This document shows positions 7,652 to 14,798 of a stretch of DNA of 34,374 bases, one piece after another (the stretch's first letter is position 1; each line of letters starts with the position of its first letter). A model generated the notes under the pieces. That model saw only the letters and a list, made by a program, of their open reading frames with translations. It was not told the origin of the DNA and did no database searches. Source of the DNA: SIG565 sp045646145 (GTDB lineage: Bacteria > Bacillota > Clostridia > Oscillospirales > Acutalibacteraceae); NCBI GenBank assembly GCA_045646145.1, contig JAZRKE010000033.1, positions 1-34,374 on the forward strand. Direction: 5' to 3'. Both the position numbers and the translations under genes were made by a program.

Positions 7652-8875
7652 CTAAAATTTAATTTCCTTGCCCCTCTTTTTCCACTCCATAAATTCTGCA
7701 GTGGCAGCGAATTCAACATCACCTGCGGAATTGAGAGCCGTTTCAAGCGAGTCCTGAATAACGCCGATTATAAATCCTACGGCAACAACCTGCATCGCCA
7801 CATCGTTACCGATACCGAATAGTGAACAGGCCATCGGGATAAGCAACAGGGACCCTCCTGCAACGCCCGAAGCGCCACATGCTGCCAAAGTTGCGAGAAC
7901 CGATAGGATAAGTGCAGTTGGTATATCAACCGCAATATCGAGCGTATTAGCGGCGGCAAGTGTCATAATCGCTATGGTAATGGCGGCGCCGTCCATATTA
8001 ATAGTAGCGCCTAAAGGAATTGAAATCGAGTAAACGTTTTTATCAAGTCCTAATTTTTCGCAAAGCTGCATATTCACAGGGATATTAGCCGCAGAACTGC
8101 GGGTAAAAAATGCGGTAACTCCGCTTTCTTTTAAGCACTTGAATACAAGCGGATATGGGTTTCTTTTAAGGCACAAGAATATAATAAATGGGTTAACTAC
8201 TAAAGCCACTGTCAGCATACAGCCTACGAGTAGGAGTAAAAGCTTTCCGTAATCGGTGAAGATAGAAAGTCCGTTGGTCGATATCGAACCATAAACAAGT
8301 CCCATAATGCCGATAGGCGCAAAGCTTATGATAAAGCGAACAACCTCTGATACCGCATCGGAGAAGTTATTAAGCATTTCTTTAGTAGAGTCGGACGCAA
8401 TTTTCTTTAGCACTATACCGAAAATTACCGCCCAGGTGAGAATACCTATGTAATTTGCATTAATTATAGCAGAAACAGGATTTTCCACCATATTATTAAA
8501 CAGTGATGCCAACACCTCCCATATACCTGATGGTGCTGTACCATGGGCGGCGTCGGAGAGCTTTAAAGTAATGGGGAAAATAAAACTTGCAATTACAGCG
8601 ACGAAGGAGGCAAGCAGTGTGCTCAACATATAAAGCAGTATTACCGTTCTGAATTGTTTGCCAAGTCCTGCACCTGCACTCGCCAAGGCGCTTACAATAA
8701 GAACAAACACAAGTATCGGCGCTATGGCTTTAAGGGCATTCACAAACACATTACCGAATATGTTCATAAATGAAGCCGTGGGCGCCAAGATACCGATAAC
8801 CGCGCCTATTATAAGGCCTACAGCTATTCTTAGTATCAGAGGAATTTTATTCCAACTCTGGTATAAATTTTTCAA
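7652..8875 (-). CDS. sstT: Serine/threonine:Na+ symporter
   Basis: A polytopic inner-membrane protein of 407 residues in the dicarboxylate/amino acid:cation symporter (DAACS) family. The SstT-type features are the N-terminal SWNKIPLILRIAVGLIIGA, the hairpin FTRSSAANIPVNMQLCEKLGL (serine-rich motif), IPLGATINMDGAAI (the NMDG ion/substrate site) and the late hydrophobic SGVAGGSLLLIPMAC hairpin. It imports L-serine and L-threonine with Na+. The start codon is TTG at 8875 with AAGGAC about 10 bases upstream; no better ATG is available. The length agrees with the family. Confidence 0.92.
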   Translation of the reverse strand: MKNLYQSWNKIPLILRIAVGLIIGAVIGILAPTASFMNIFGNVFVNALKAIAPILVFVLIVSALASAGAGLGKQFRTVILLYMLSTLLASFVAVIASFIFPITLKLSDAAHGTAPSGIWEVLASLFNNMVENPVSAIINANYIGILTWAVIFGIVLKKIASDSTKEMLNNFSDAVSEVVRFIISFAPIGIMGLVYGSISTNGLSIFTDYGKLLLLLVGCMLTVALVVNPFIIFLCLKRNPYPLVFKCLKESGVTAFFTRSSAANIPVNMQLCEKLGLDKNVYSISIPLGATINMDGAAITIAIMTLAAANTLDIAVDIPTALILSVLATLAACGASGVAGGSLLLIPMACSLFGIGNDVAMQVVAVGFIIGVIQDSLETALNSAGDVEFAATAEFMEWKKRGKEIKF

Positions 8876-8925
8876 ATTTATCAGTCCTTAATTTTTATAG
8901 AAAAATTATAGCATATATTTTATTA

Positions 8926-9684
8926 TTAGTCAAACGCAAAGGCAAAATATAAACTGTCGGGCAAAGCGTTATCGATTAAATTATAGCCCATGGCAAACGG
9001 TATAGAGCAGCCATATGTGCGAAAAATACCGTAATTTAAATTAAAGTAGGAAAGTATCTGCGGTGCTATATCGCGGTTTCCCAGCAGTTCCGACACAAAC
9101 AGAGTGTCTTTCTGTACTCTTGCGGCGAAAATAAAGTCGGCACCTTTATAAAAATTTAATTGTGTTTTTAAAAATTCAAGATTTTTCTTTTCCTGAATAA
9201 CCGAATTTTTAGCAAAAAATTTGCGCCTTAATGCGGCGTATTCATAAACATCTATTTCGGTTATAAGGGCACCTTTTAGACTTTCATTGCACTCAAATTC
9301 ATCTAAAAAACCGCAGGTCTTGTAACCGAGTTTTTTATAAAACGAGAAAAGCTCGCGGTTGGATGGCACGAGTATTGCCGCAGTGTAGCCCCGATTTTTT
9401 AAATACAAATGGGTATGCGACATAAGCTTACTGCATACGCCCTTGCCTCTACATTTTTTAGCTGTGGCAACGGCGTAAATATAGGCGATTTTCAGAGAAT
9501 TTAGCTCGCAGTCGATTATATAAAGCGCACCCGATAAATTACCATCTATAAAAGCCGCTAAACAGTTTTCAGGCGAAAATGCGGTAGAGAAAAATGAGTC
9601 TAAAAAGTCATCGGTATCACCGAAAGCCTCTTTCCATAATGAGCGAAGTTCAGTAATATTCTCACAATTCTTAAATTCTATCAT
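8926..9684 (-). CDS. GNAT family N-acetyltransferase
   Basis: A 252-residue protein with an N-terminal GNAT domain: LRSLWKEAFGD at the start, YIYAVATAKKCRGKGVCSKLM as the acetyl-CoA pyrophosphate loop (motif A, V/I-x-x-x-x-R-G-x-G-x pattern), and NRELFSFYKKLGYK as motif B. The C-terminal half is longer than in minimal GNATs and resembles the two-domain Eis-like group. A longer frame starts at 9702, but the ATG at 9684 overlaps the upstream stop as ATGA and gives the usual N-terminus MIEFKN, so I chose it. The DUF2156 gene upstream is translationally coupled. The substrate is unknown. Confidence 0.82.
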   Translation of the reverse strand: MIEFKNCENITELRSLWKEAFGDTDDFLDSFFSTAFSPENCLAAFIDGNLSGALYIIDCELNSLKIAYIYAVATAKKCRGKGVCSKLMSHTHLYLKNRGYTAAILVPSNRELFSFYKKLGYKTCGFLDEFECNESLKGALITEIDVYEYAALRRKFFAKNSVIQEKKNLEFLKTQLNFYKGADFIFAARVQKDTLFVSELLGNRDIAPQILSYFNLNYGIFRTYGCSIPFAMGYNLIDNALPDSLYFAFAFD

Positions 9685-10571
9685 TTCAGCACCGCCGAGC
9701 ATTTTTCTATCATATGGTGTGGATGATAACTGAGTTTTGCCTTGCGCAGTCCCTCAAGCCCCATATCTTCTTCGCGGTTTAAATAACGGATTTCGGGGAA
9801 TTTTGAACGGATGTATTTTGCAAATTCACAGTTAATTGCGGCGTAGCCTCCCTCTAGGTCTATTAGTGCCTTTTCAAAGTGGACATCAAAGGTGTCTTCG
9901 GATACTCGACTTGCCATTGTAAAGGCTAAAATTTTGTCATATTCCTTTAGAACAAGGGTTTCAAGCCCCAACTCTTTATAGTTGTTAAATGCCTTTTCGA
10001 GCGCTTCTTTCTCAAGTGTAAAGCTATCTCCTTCAGGCACCTCGCGGTGTGAAAACCAATTTTTTGCCATAGCCTTTACCGCCTCAATATTATTTTCATT
10101 CAAAGGTTCTGTTACAAAATTTTGGTGTGCGGCATAAAAACGGTTAAGGTGATTTCGCTTTCCGTGATACTTTTTGCCCTTTAAATCTGCTAAATCGTTT
10201 ATATCATAAACATAGTCGTCGGCATCTCGATTTGTTTTAAAGATAAATCGGTCAGGCATTATAGCCTCTAATTCTTCGCACTCGGGTTTTAACAGTCCTG
10301 AAAATCGGCAGGGGATATTTCTTGCCTTTGCATCCTCAATGATAGCCTCTATAGCCGCTTTTTTATCTCCATTACCCAATGGATATGGGTAGATAAAATA
10401 TTTGCCAAATTGAGAAAACGTCAGCATACAACCATAACTTTCGGCTATCTGTTGTTTTCCCCAAAAGTAAACATTGGCAAACGAAAAATTACAGCCTCTC
10501 GGAGCACTTGAACTTAAATATTTTTCGTACAAAGCCTTGTGAGATAGTTTAATCGGTTTGAAATTAATCAT
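9681..10571 (-). CDS. DUF2156 domain protein (phosphatidylglycerol lysyltransferase C-terminal-like)
   Basis: A 296-residue soluble protein with the double-GNAT fold of DUF2156, related to the catalytic domain of MprF-type aminoacyl-phosphatidylglycerol synthases and FemX-like enzymes. Recognisable segments are RGCNFSFANVYFWGKQQIAE near residue 25, KKYHGKRNHLNRF near residue 133, and the C-terminal NREEDMGLEGLRKAKLSYHP. It lacks the transmembrane flippase part of MprF, so it is the stand-alone Clostridia form whose substrate is not established. It overlaps the following GNAT by 4 bases, suggesting that the two transferases work together. Confidence 0.85.
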   Translation of the reverse strand: MINFKPIKLSHKALYEKYLSSSAPRGCNFSFANVYFWGKQQIAESYGCMLTFSQFGKYFIYPYPLGNGDKKAAIEAIIEDAKARNIPCRFSGLLKPECEELEAIMPDRFIFKTNRDADDYVYDINDLADLKGKKYHGKRNHLNRFYAAHQNFVTEPLNENNIEAVKAMAKNWFSHREVPEGDSFTLEKEALEKAFNNYKELGLETLVLKEYDKILAFTMASRVSEDTFDVHFEKALIDLEGGYAAINCEFAKYIRSKFPEIRYLNREEDMGLEGLRKAKLSYHPHHMIEKCSAVLK

Positions 10572-10641
10572 TATTTAACATCCCCGTCTTTCTAATCCAT
10601 TAATTATTATAACATTATTCTAAAAAAATTTCAATTCACAT

Positions 10642-10670
10642 AAAAAAATCCCGAATTTCGGGATTTTTTT
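10642..10670. terminator. Bidirectional terminator, end of the GntR/ABC operon
   Basis: An A-run, a GC-bearing core (TCCCGA with its complement) and a T-run give a stem of about 13 bp with a 3-base loop. The minus-strand permease gene stops at 10672, immediately before it. It has T-runs on both strands. Confidence 0.88.
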
Positions 10671-10671
10671 C

Positions 10672-11451
10672 TTAATCAATATCAACACCTTTTTTAAGAA
10701 ACATTATGTTAATAGTGCAAAGGGCTGCAATTACCAAGCAGTAAAGTATAATGCAAATAATCACAACTGTTTTAAGAGTAACCATATCCGGCATAGCGTT
10801 GGATATAAACATATCCATTATTTTATCGTTGAAAAGTGCTGTAATAAATACACTGAGCAAGATAAGTGCTTGTGTTGCTACATAACCGGCAAAGCCAAAG
10901 AGCACCGAGAAGCCTATTTTTGCATTATTGCTTCTATGCCCTAAAATAATTCCTGTAATTCCTGTTTGCAAAATATTTGAAAACTGTAGAAACAGAATTA
11001 AAAATATCGCCAAAACAATCAATGCAGGAGAAATGTCAAATCCCTCAATAAGTATTTTTAAGTATTCAAACAACTCTTTTGTGTAAAAGGTTATAACGGC
11101 ACTTAAAGCAATAACGAGCATACTTGTAAACAGGGTAGTAAGGGCTGTTATGAATTTTGAGAGATAAAGCGTCTTTTTTTCTATGGGTAGGGTGTGGGTT
11201 AAGTATCCTTCATCGCCGTATAGATTTTGGCGAAAACGCACCCAAAAACGCATTAAATTATTGATTAGTATGCTGAACATCATTGAAATAGCGGCACCTC
11301 TGAAAATTTCGCCAATAACAAGTGTTACCGTTGAGTTCCCAATATTCAAAAACAGCCTTGTAAGTAACGAAAAGGTAATGGCAAGTACATAGAAAATACT
11401 CAAAAATTTAAAGGTGTTTTTTAACTCGTATTTTAAAAGTTTACCTAGCAT
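10672..11451 (-). CDS. ABC-2 type transporter permease
   Basis: A polytopic membrane protein of 259 residues with about six hydrophobic segments (roughly residues 20-40, 45-70, 100-125, 140-162, 170-200 and 225-250) and the usual short basic N-terminus MLGKLLKYELKNTFK of ABC-2 permeases. It overlaps the ATPase gene by 7 bases and starts after CAGGAGG. It is the transmembrane half of an exporter regulated by the GntR protein. YtrA-regulated transporters in Firmicutes answer to cell-wall antibiotics or nutrient states; the substrate here is unknown. Confidence 0.85.
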   Translation of the reverse strand: MLGKLLKYELKNTFKFLSIFYVLAITFSLLTRLFLNIGNSTVTLVIGEIFRGAAISMMFSILINNLMRFWVRFRQNLYGDEGYLTHTLPIEKKTLYLSKFITALTTLFTSMLVIALSAVITFYTKELFEYLKILIEGFDISPALIVLAIFLILFLQFSNILQTGITGIILGHRSNNAKIGFSVLFGFAGYVATQALILLSVFITALFNDKIMDMFISNAMPDMVTLKTVVIICIILYCLVIAALCTINIMFLKKGVDID

Positions 11452-12140
11452 TTGAACATCCTCCTGAAAATTTCATCTATTGAGGCACCCTCTTTATTTC
11501 TAAGCTCATCACATTCACCTGTGAGCACTATTTTACCATCGTTTATGAAAATAACCTCATCTAAAATTCTTTCAATATCTTGAATCAGGTGGGTGGATAT
11601 AATAACCGTTGCCTCCTCGCTGAAATTGGAGAGGATGGTATCTAAAATGTAATCTCTTGTAGCGGGGTCAACTCCACCTAAGGGTTCATCAAGAATATAT
11701 ATATCCGCTTTTCTGCTCATAACCAGAACAAGCTGTACCTTTTCTTGCATACCCTTGCTCATTTTTGCAAGTTTCATAGAGGTGTCGAGATTCAAATCTT
11801 TAAGTAGGCGGTATGCCTTTTCTGTATCAAAATTATCGTAGAAATCGGCGAAATATTTAATAACATTTTTCACCGTCATACTCTTATCTAAATATGTGCG
11901 TTCGGGCAAATAGGATATAATTTTTTTACTCTCAACACTCGGCGCCCTGCCATTTATAAATATTTCACCCTCGCTTATGGTCAGTAAATCATTAATAAGC
12001 TTTATAAGGGTGGTTTTACCCATTCCGTTTTTACCGAGAAGACCTATTATTTTACCACGGGGTATTTCTAAATTTATATTTTCTAAAATAACCTTTTGAC
12101 CAAAACGTTTATAAAGATTTTTACACTGAATAGGTTTCAT
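11445..12140 (-). CDS. ABC transporter ATP-binding protein (YtrB-like)
   Basis: A 231-residue ATPase with Walker A GKNGMGKTT (36-44), signature MSKGMQEKVQ, Walker B ADIYILDEPLGGVDP and H-loop ISTHL. The signature begins with MSKG rather than LSGG, as often seen in ABC-2 drug or bacteriocin exporters. It begins one base after the GntR stop, with GGAGG inside the end of the gntR gene. It powers the permease encoded immediately downstream. Confidence 0.93.
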   Translation of the reverse strand: MKPIQCKNLYKRFGQKVILENINLEIPRGKIIGLLGKNGMGKTTLIKLINDLLTISEGEIFINGRAPSVESKKIISYLPERTYLDKSMTVKNVIKYFADFYDNFDTEKAYRLLKDLNLDTSMKLAKMSKGMQEKVQLVLVMSRKADIYILDEPLGGVDPATRDYILDTILSNFSEEATVIISTHLIQDIERILDEVIFINDGKIVLTGECDELRNKEGASIDEIFRRMFKC

Positions 12141-12503
12141 TTATTCTCCTCCAAGCTCTTTGATGTATTTTAAACTTTCTTGCTCTGAAAAACCTGCTTT
12201 TTTCATATTCAAAAGGAACTCGCGCGAGATATTATCGGCATATTCCTTTTTGAATTTCTCAATTAAAGCGGCATTGTCAGTAACAAATTTACCGTTGGTG
12301 CGTTCAGTAAAAATTAGACCTGTTTCCTCAAGTTCAGATAGTGCCTTTTGTGCAGTGTTTGGGTTAACCTTAGCTATGGCTCCTAATTCTCTTACCGAGG
12401 GTAGGCGCTCGAGTGGTTGTAATTTGCCCGAAATAATTTGCAATTTAATCATTTGAACCAGTTGGATATATATTGGTGTAGTATTATTAAATTCAAAATT
12501 CAC
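12141..12503 (-). CDS. GntR family transcriptional regulator, YtrA subfamily
   Basis: A 120-residue repressor with an N-terminal winged helix (PIYIQLVQMIKLQIISGKLQ, LPSVRELGAIAKVNPNTAQKALSELEETG) and only a short C-terminal dimerisation tail, typical of the YtrA subfamily that sits first in ABC transporter operons. The start codon is GTG at 12503, preceded by GGAGGTG. Its own promoter carries an 8+8 bp inverted repeat (12517-12540), so autoregulation is likely. The inducer is unknown. Confidence 0.92.
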   Translation of the reverse strand: MNFEFNNTTPIYIQLVQMIKLQIISGKLQPLERLPSVRELGAIAKVNPNTAQKALSELEETGLIFTERTNGKFVTDNAALIEKFKKEYADNISREFLLNMKKAGFSEQESLKYIKELGGE

Positions 12504-12516
12504 GCTTCACACCTCC

Positions 12517-12567
12517 ATTGTATTGCTGAACTAATACAATGATACATTAAAAATATTAGTTTGTCAA
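12517..12567 (-). promoter_or_regulatory. Promoter and operator of the GntR/ABC operon
   Basis: On the minus strand there is a consensus -35 TTGACA (12562-12567), 17 bases, and a -10 TATCAT (12539-12544). ATTGTATT (12517-12524) and AATACAAT (12533-12540) form a perfect inverted repeat with an 8-base gap. It starts inside the -10 and covers the transcription start, as expected for YtrA-type repression. Confidence 0.85.
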
Positions 12568-12591
12568 GTAAAATATAAAAAACACTAAGCT

Positions 12592-12698
12592 AATGCGTCG
12601 TACACTTAAGGACAGTTTCCTAAAGGTGCGAGCATTGCGGGCAAGAGAATTGAGAGAAGTTTAGTCTTCTCTCTTTTTTCTTGCCCTTTTTCTTTTTT
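12592..12698 (+). ncRNA. Structured leader or small RNA with terminator (putative)
   Basis: A long imperfect hairpin runs from 12592 to 12636. AATGC, TCG and AGGA elements pair with AGCATT, CGA and TCCT around the loop CAGTT. A second hairpin at 12639-12686 follows directly: GGGCAAG pairs with CTTGCCC, and an inner GAGAGAAG with CTTCTCTC. It ends in TTTTCTTTTTT, as an intrinsic terminator should. No + strand gene lies upstream, so the terminator must end a short RNA or act as an attenuator before the gene at 12769. No promoter could be firmly assigned and the family was not recognised. Confidence 0.5.
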
Positions 12699-12768
12699 GT
12701 ATCGGTACATTCGACTATCAAACCTTCTTTAAGTACAATTTTTACAGAAACTTAAAGGAGGTTATTTT

Positions 12769-13068
12769 ATGGGAAAATTTATTGAAGAGTTTTATTATGG
12801 CAATCTTGATCCACAAGCACGGAGCACCAAAGAAAATAAGACCGTGCAGAAGCAGATGAAAGTGCTGATGTTGAACGAGGATTTCTTAACCGAGAACCTT
12901 TCGGGTGAAAGCAAAAAGATGTTCTTGGATTTTTGCAACGCCTGGAGTGTGGTGAATGGCGAATCAAATCTCGATAGTTTTATTATGGGATTCCGCTTAG
13001 GCGCACAGTTTACCTACGACACATTTGTAAACGATGAGGCTCCGTTTAAGGATTTGCTAAAGGAGTAA
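12769..13068 (+). CDS. DUF6809-family protein (mobile-element associated)
   Basis: A 99-residue soluble acidic protein beginning MGKFIEEFYYGNLDPQARS and ending with a segment built around SFIMGFRLGAQFTYD. This is the pattern of small proteins (DUF6809) found next to conjugative and mobilisable elements in Clostridia. AAAGGAGG at 12754-12761 fixes the start. It heads a three-gene run with the genes at 13074 and 13262. The function is not known, and the family call is from memory of the sequence pattern. Confidence 0.75.
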   Translation: MGKFIEEFYYGNLDPQARSTKENKTVQKQMKVLMLNEDFLTENLSGESKKMFLDFCNAWSVVNGESNLDSFIMGFRLGAQFTYDTFVNDEAPFKDLLKE

Positions 13069-13073
13069 GCGAT

Positions 13074-13259
13074 ATGAAAGAAAAGAAATATCACATAGCG
13101 CTTGATGATTTTGAACGTCGAGTGGTTGTGAACTGTATGAACGAGATGCGGAACAATCTTATTTCAAACGGCAAACATACCGATGCATTGGACGAGGTTT
13201 TATTAAAGGTTATCCACTCAAAGCAAAAGAAACTTAAGGTTGTGTATAAGGAGGCTTAA
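13074..13259 (+). CDS. Small unnamed mobile-element protein
   Basis: A 61-residue, basic, probably helical protein, with AALDDFERRVV-like N-terminal text (ALDDFERRVVVNCMNEMRN), then TDALDEVLLKVIHSKQKK. Similar short ORFs are common in Firmicutes integrative elements, beside TnpV or relaxase genes. AAAGGAG lies upstream, 3 bases separate it from tnpV, and the frame is densely packed between two supported genes, which argues that it is real. No function can be given. Confidence 0.65.
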   Translation: MKEKKYHIALDDFERRVVVNCMNEMRNNLISNGKHTDALDEVLLKVIHSKQKKLKVVYKEA

Positions 13260-13261
13260 TT

Positions 13262-13645
13262 ATGGAACAGTTAGCGAAATATATAACAGACGAAAGAACG
13301 GGGCTCAAATACGAACTGTGCGGTGATTACTATATTATCGCCGGTGAGGATGAACCCGAACGTGAACCAATCGGCGTATGGGGGCAACGGCATTTAAAGC
13401 ACATCCAAAAGCATTGCAAGCCTTTCTACAATAAAATGCTTGGCGAACATACGCTTTATGAATACCTTTTGCAACTCGACCGTGATGCAGAAGACACATT
13501 CAATCGTTTGGTTGAACAGATGGCAGAACGGGAGGGCGTGACCGAAAGACTCAAAGCAGATAACCAAATAGAAAGGGTTGGTAAAATGAATAACATCCGC
13601 AGCAGAGCCACGGAAATCGTAAATTCAGAATTAATATATGCATAA
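13262..13645 (+). CDS. tnpV: TnpV transposon-encoded protein
   Basis: A 127-residue protein of the TnpV family, carried by mobilisable transposons of the Tn4451 type. Diagnostic segments are PIGVWGQRHLKHIQKH in the middle, LVEQMAEREGVTERLKADNQ, and the C-terminal MNNIRSRATEIVNSEL. AAGGAGG at 13246-13252 precedes the ATG. No large serine recombinase or relaxase lies nearby, so this is probably a remnant or the edge of a larger element. The family has no proven biochemical role. Confidence 0.85.
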   Translation: MEQLAKYITDERTGLKYELCGDYYIIAGEDEPEREPIGVWGQRHLKHIQKHCKPFYNKMLGEHTLYEYLLQLDRDAEDTFNRLVEQMAEREGVTERLKADNQIERVGKMNNIRSRATEIVNSELIYA

Positions 13646-13653
13646 CGTTGATG

Positions 13654-13685
13654 GCGTCAAGGAATATTCCTTGACGCTGATTTTT
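13654..13685 (+). terminator. Terminator after tnpV
   Basis: A perfect palindrome covers 13654-13677 (left arm GCGTCAAGG, AT-rich centre, right arm CCTTGACGC) and is followed by TGATTTTTA. It lies 8 bases after the tnpV stop. Confidence 0.85.
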
Positions 13686-13757
13686 ACACCTCTTATGCTA
13701 TCGGATAAACCACAAAGACAATATTGCTTTTTACTGTAAAAGATGGTAAAATACCGA

Positions 13758-13793
13758 TATAATTAAATCCTATATCAAAGGCGGACGTGATAT
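13758..13793 (+). promoter_or_regulatory. Candidate lysR promoter and inverted repeat
   Basis: TATAAT at 13758-13763 is a perfect -10, but the -35 is poor. ATATCA (13772-13777) and TGATAT (13788-13793) form an inverted repeat with a 10-base gap, overlapping the ribosome binding region and start codon. It could be a site for the regulator itself. Confidence 0.45.
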
Positions 13794-14688
13794 GACATTA
13801 CAGCAACTTAAATATGTTGTGACAATAGCTGATAAAGGCAACATTAGTAAAGCGGCACAGGAACTTTTTATTTCACAGCCGAGCCTTACGAATGCAGTCA
13901 AAGAACTTGAGAATGATGGTGGCTTTACCATTTTTGAAAGAACCAATAAAGGCGTTATTGTTTCATCAAAAGGTAGTGATTTTTTAGGCTATGCAAGACA
14001 GGTCTTGCAACAATACGGTTTGCTTGAAGAACGCTTTTTAAAACAGCCCAGCACAAGTCCAAGGTTTTCTGTGTCAACACAGCATTATCCATTTGCGGTT
14101 AAGGCCTTCGTAGAAGTCGTAAAACAATTCGATGCAAGCCACTATGATTTTATGTTGAGAGAAACTCAAACATATGAAATCATTGATGATGTTAACAAAA
14201 TGAAAAGTGAAATCGGCATCATCTATAAGTCTAAGGCGAATGAAGCAATAATAGATAAACTGCTGAAGCAATATTCGCTTTCTTTTGAAGAACTTTCTAC
14301 ACTTTCTCCAAAGGTGTTTATGAGTTCTATGCATCCCCTTGCTTATAAAGAACAACTGACGCTTGATGAACTTAACGATTATCCTTATCTTTCGTTTGAA
14401 CAAGGCGAACATAATTCTTTTTATTACTCAGAAGAGATTTTAAGCGAGTATATCAGACCAAAAAATATTAAGATAAGCGACAGGGCAACACTATCAAATT
14501 TGCTGATAGGTCTTAATGGCTTTACAATCGGAACGGGAATAGTCAACGAAGAACTAAATGGCAAGAATATTATTTCCAAACCGCTTGTAAGTGACGAGGA
14601 AATAAAAATAGGTGTTATCACTCGAAACAATATGCGTCTATCCGTTTATGCGGAAACATACAAAAATCTTCTTAAAAGTTTGGTATAG
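13792..14688 (+). CDS. LysR family transcriptional regulator
   Basis: A 298-residue LysR regulator. The winged helix lies at residues 1-60 (MTLQQLKYVVTIADKGNISKA, SQPSLTNAVKELE), and a two-lobed ligand-binding domain follows from about residue 90. It is directly upstream of and co-directional with a (broken) O-acetylhomoserine sulfhydrylase gene, so sulfur or methionine supply is the likely regulon. A T-rich hairpin terminator overlaps its 3' end, so the downstream gene has its own promoter. The wing segment ELENDGGFTIFERTNKG is a normal LysR variant, and nothing appears truncated. Confidence 0.93.
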   Translation: MTLQQLKYVVTIADKGNISKAAQELFISQPSLTNAVKELENDGGFTIFERTNKGVIVSSKGSDFLGYARQVLQQYGLLEERFLKQPSTSPRFSVSTQHYPFAVKAFVEVVKQFDASHYDFMLRETQTYEIIDDVNKMKSEIGIIYKSKANEAIIDKLLKQYSLSFEELSTLSPKVFMSSMHPLAYKEQLTLDELNDYPYLSFEQGEHNSFYYSEEILSEYIRPKNIKISDRATLSNLLIGLNGFTIGTGIVNEELNGKNIISKPLVSDEEIKIGVITRNNMRLSVYAETYKNLLKSLV

Positions 14689-14718
14689 TCAATGGCTATA
14701 CCAAACTTTGTTTTTATG
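14675..14718 (+). terminator. lysR terminator
   Basis: A perfect 14-bp stem (14675-14688 with 14696-14709, AAAGTTTGGTATAG and its complement) has a 7-base loop and a TTGTTTTTA tail. The left arm is the last codons of lysR. Confidence 0.88.
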
Positions 14719-14721
14719 TAT

Positions 14722-14750
14722 TTTACATATTGAGCTATGTATGATTTAAT
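14722..14750 (+). promoter_or_regulatory. metY: metY promoter with inverted repeat over the -35
   Basis: A -35 TTTACA (14722-14727), 17 bases and a -10 TTTAAT (14745-14750) give a good sigma-A promoter. TACATA (14724-14729) and TATGTA (14736-14741), separated by 6 bases, overlap the -35 and form a candidate LysR binding site. Confidence 0.65.
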
Positions 14751-14798
14751 GATATCAGCACAAACGAAAGGCGCTGTATATCAGCGAAAGGTGAAAAA

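Noticed and set aside
12769..13645. Intact transposon
   Set aside because: TnpV and its two small neighbours are accessory genes; no serine recombinase, relaxase or terminal repeats were seen in the window.
13654..13677. 24-base perfect palindrome considered as a recombination or resolution site of the TnpV element
   Set aside because: It directly follows a stop codon and is followed by a T-run, so an intrinsic terminator is the simpler reading.
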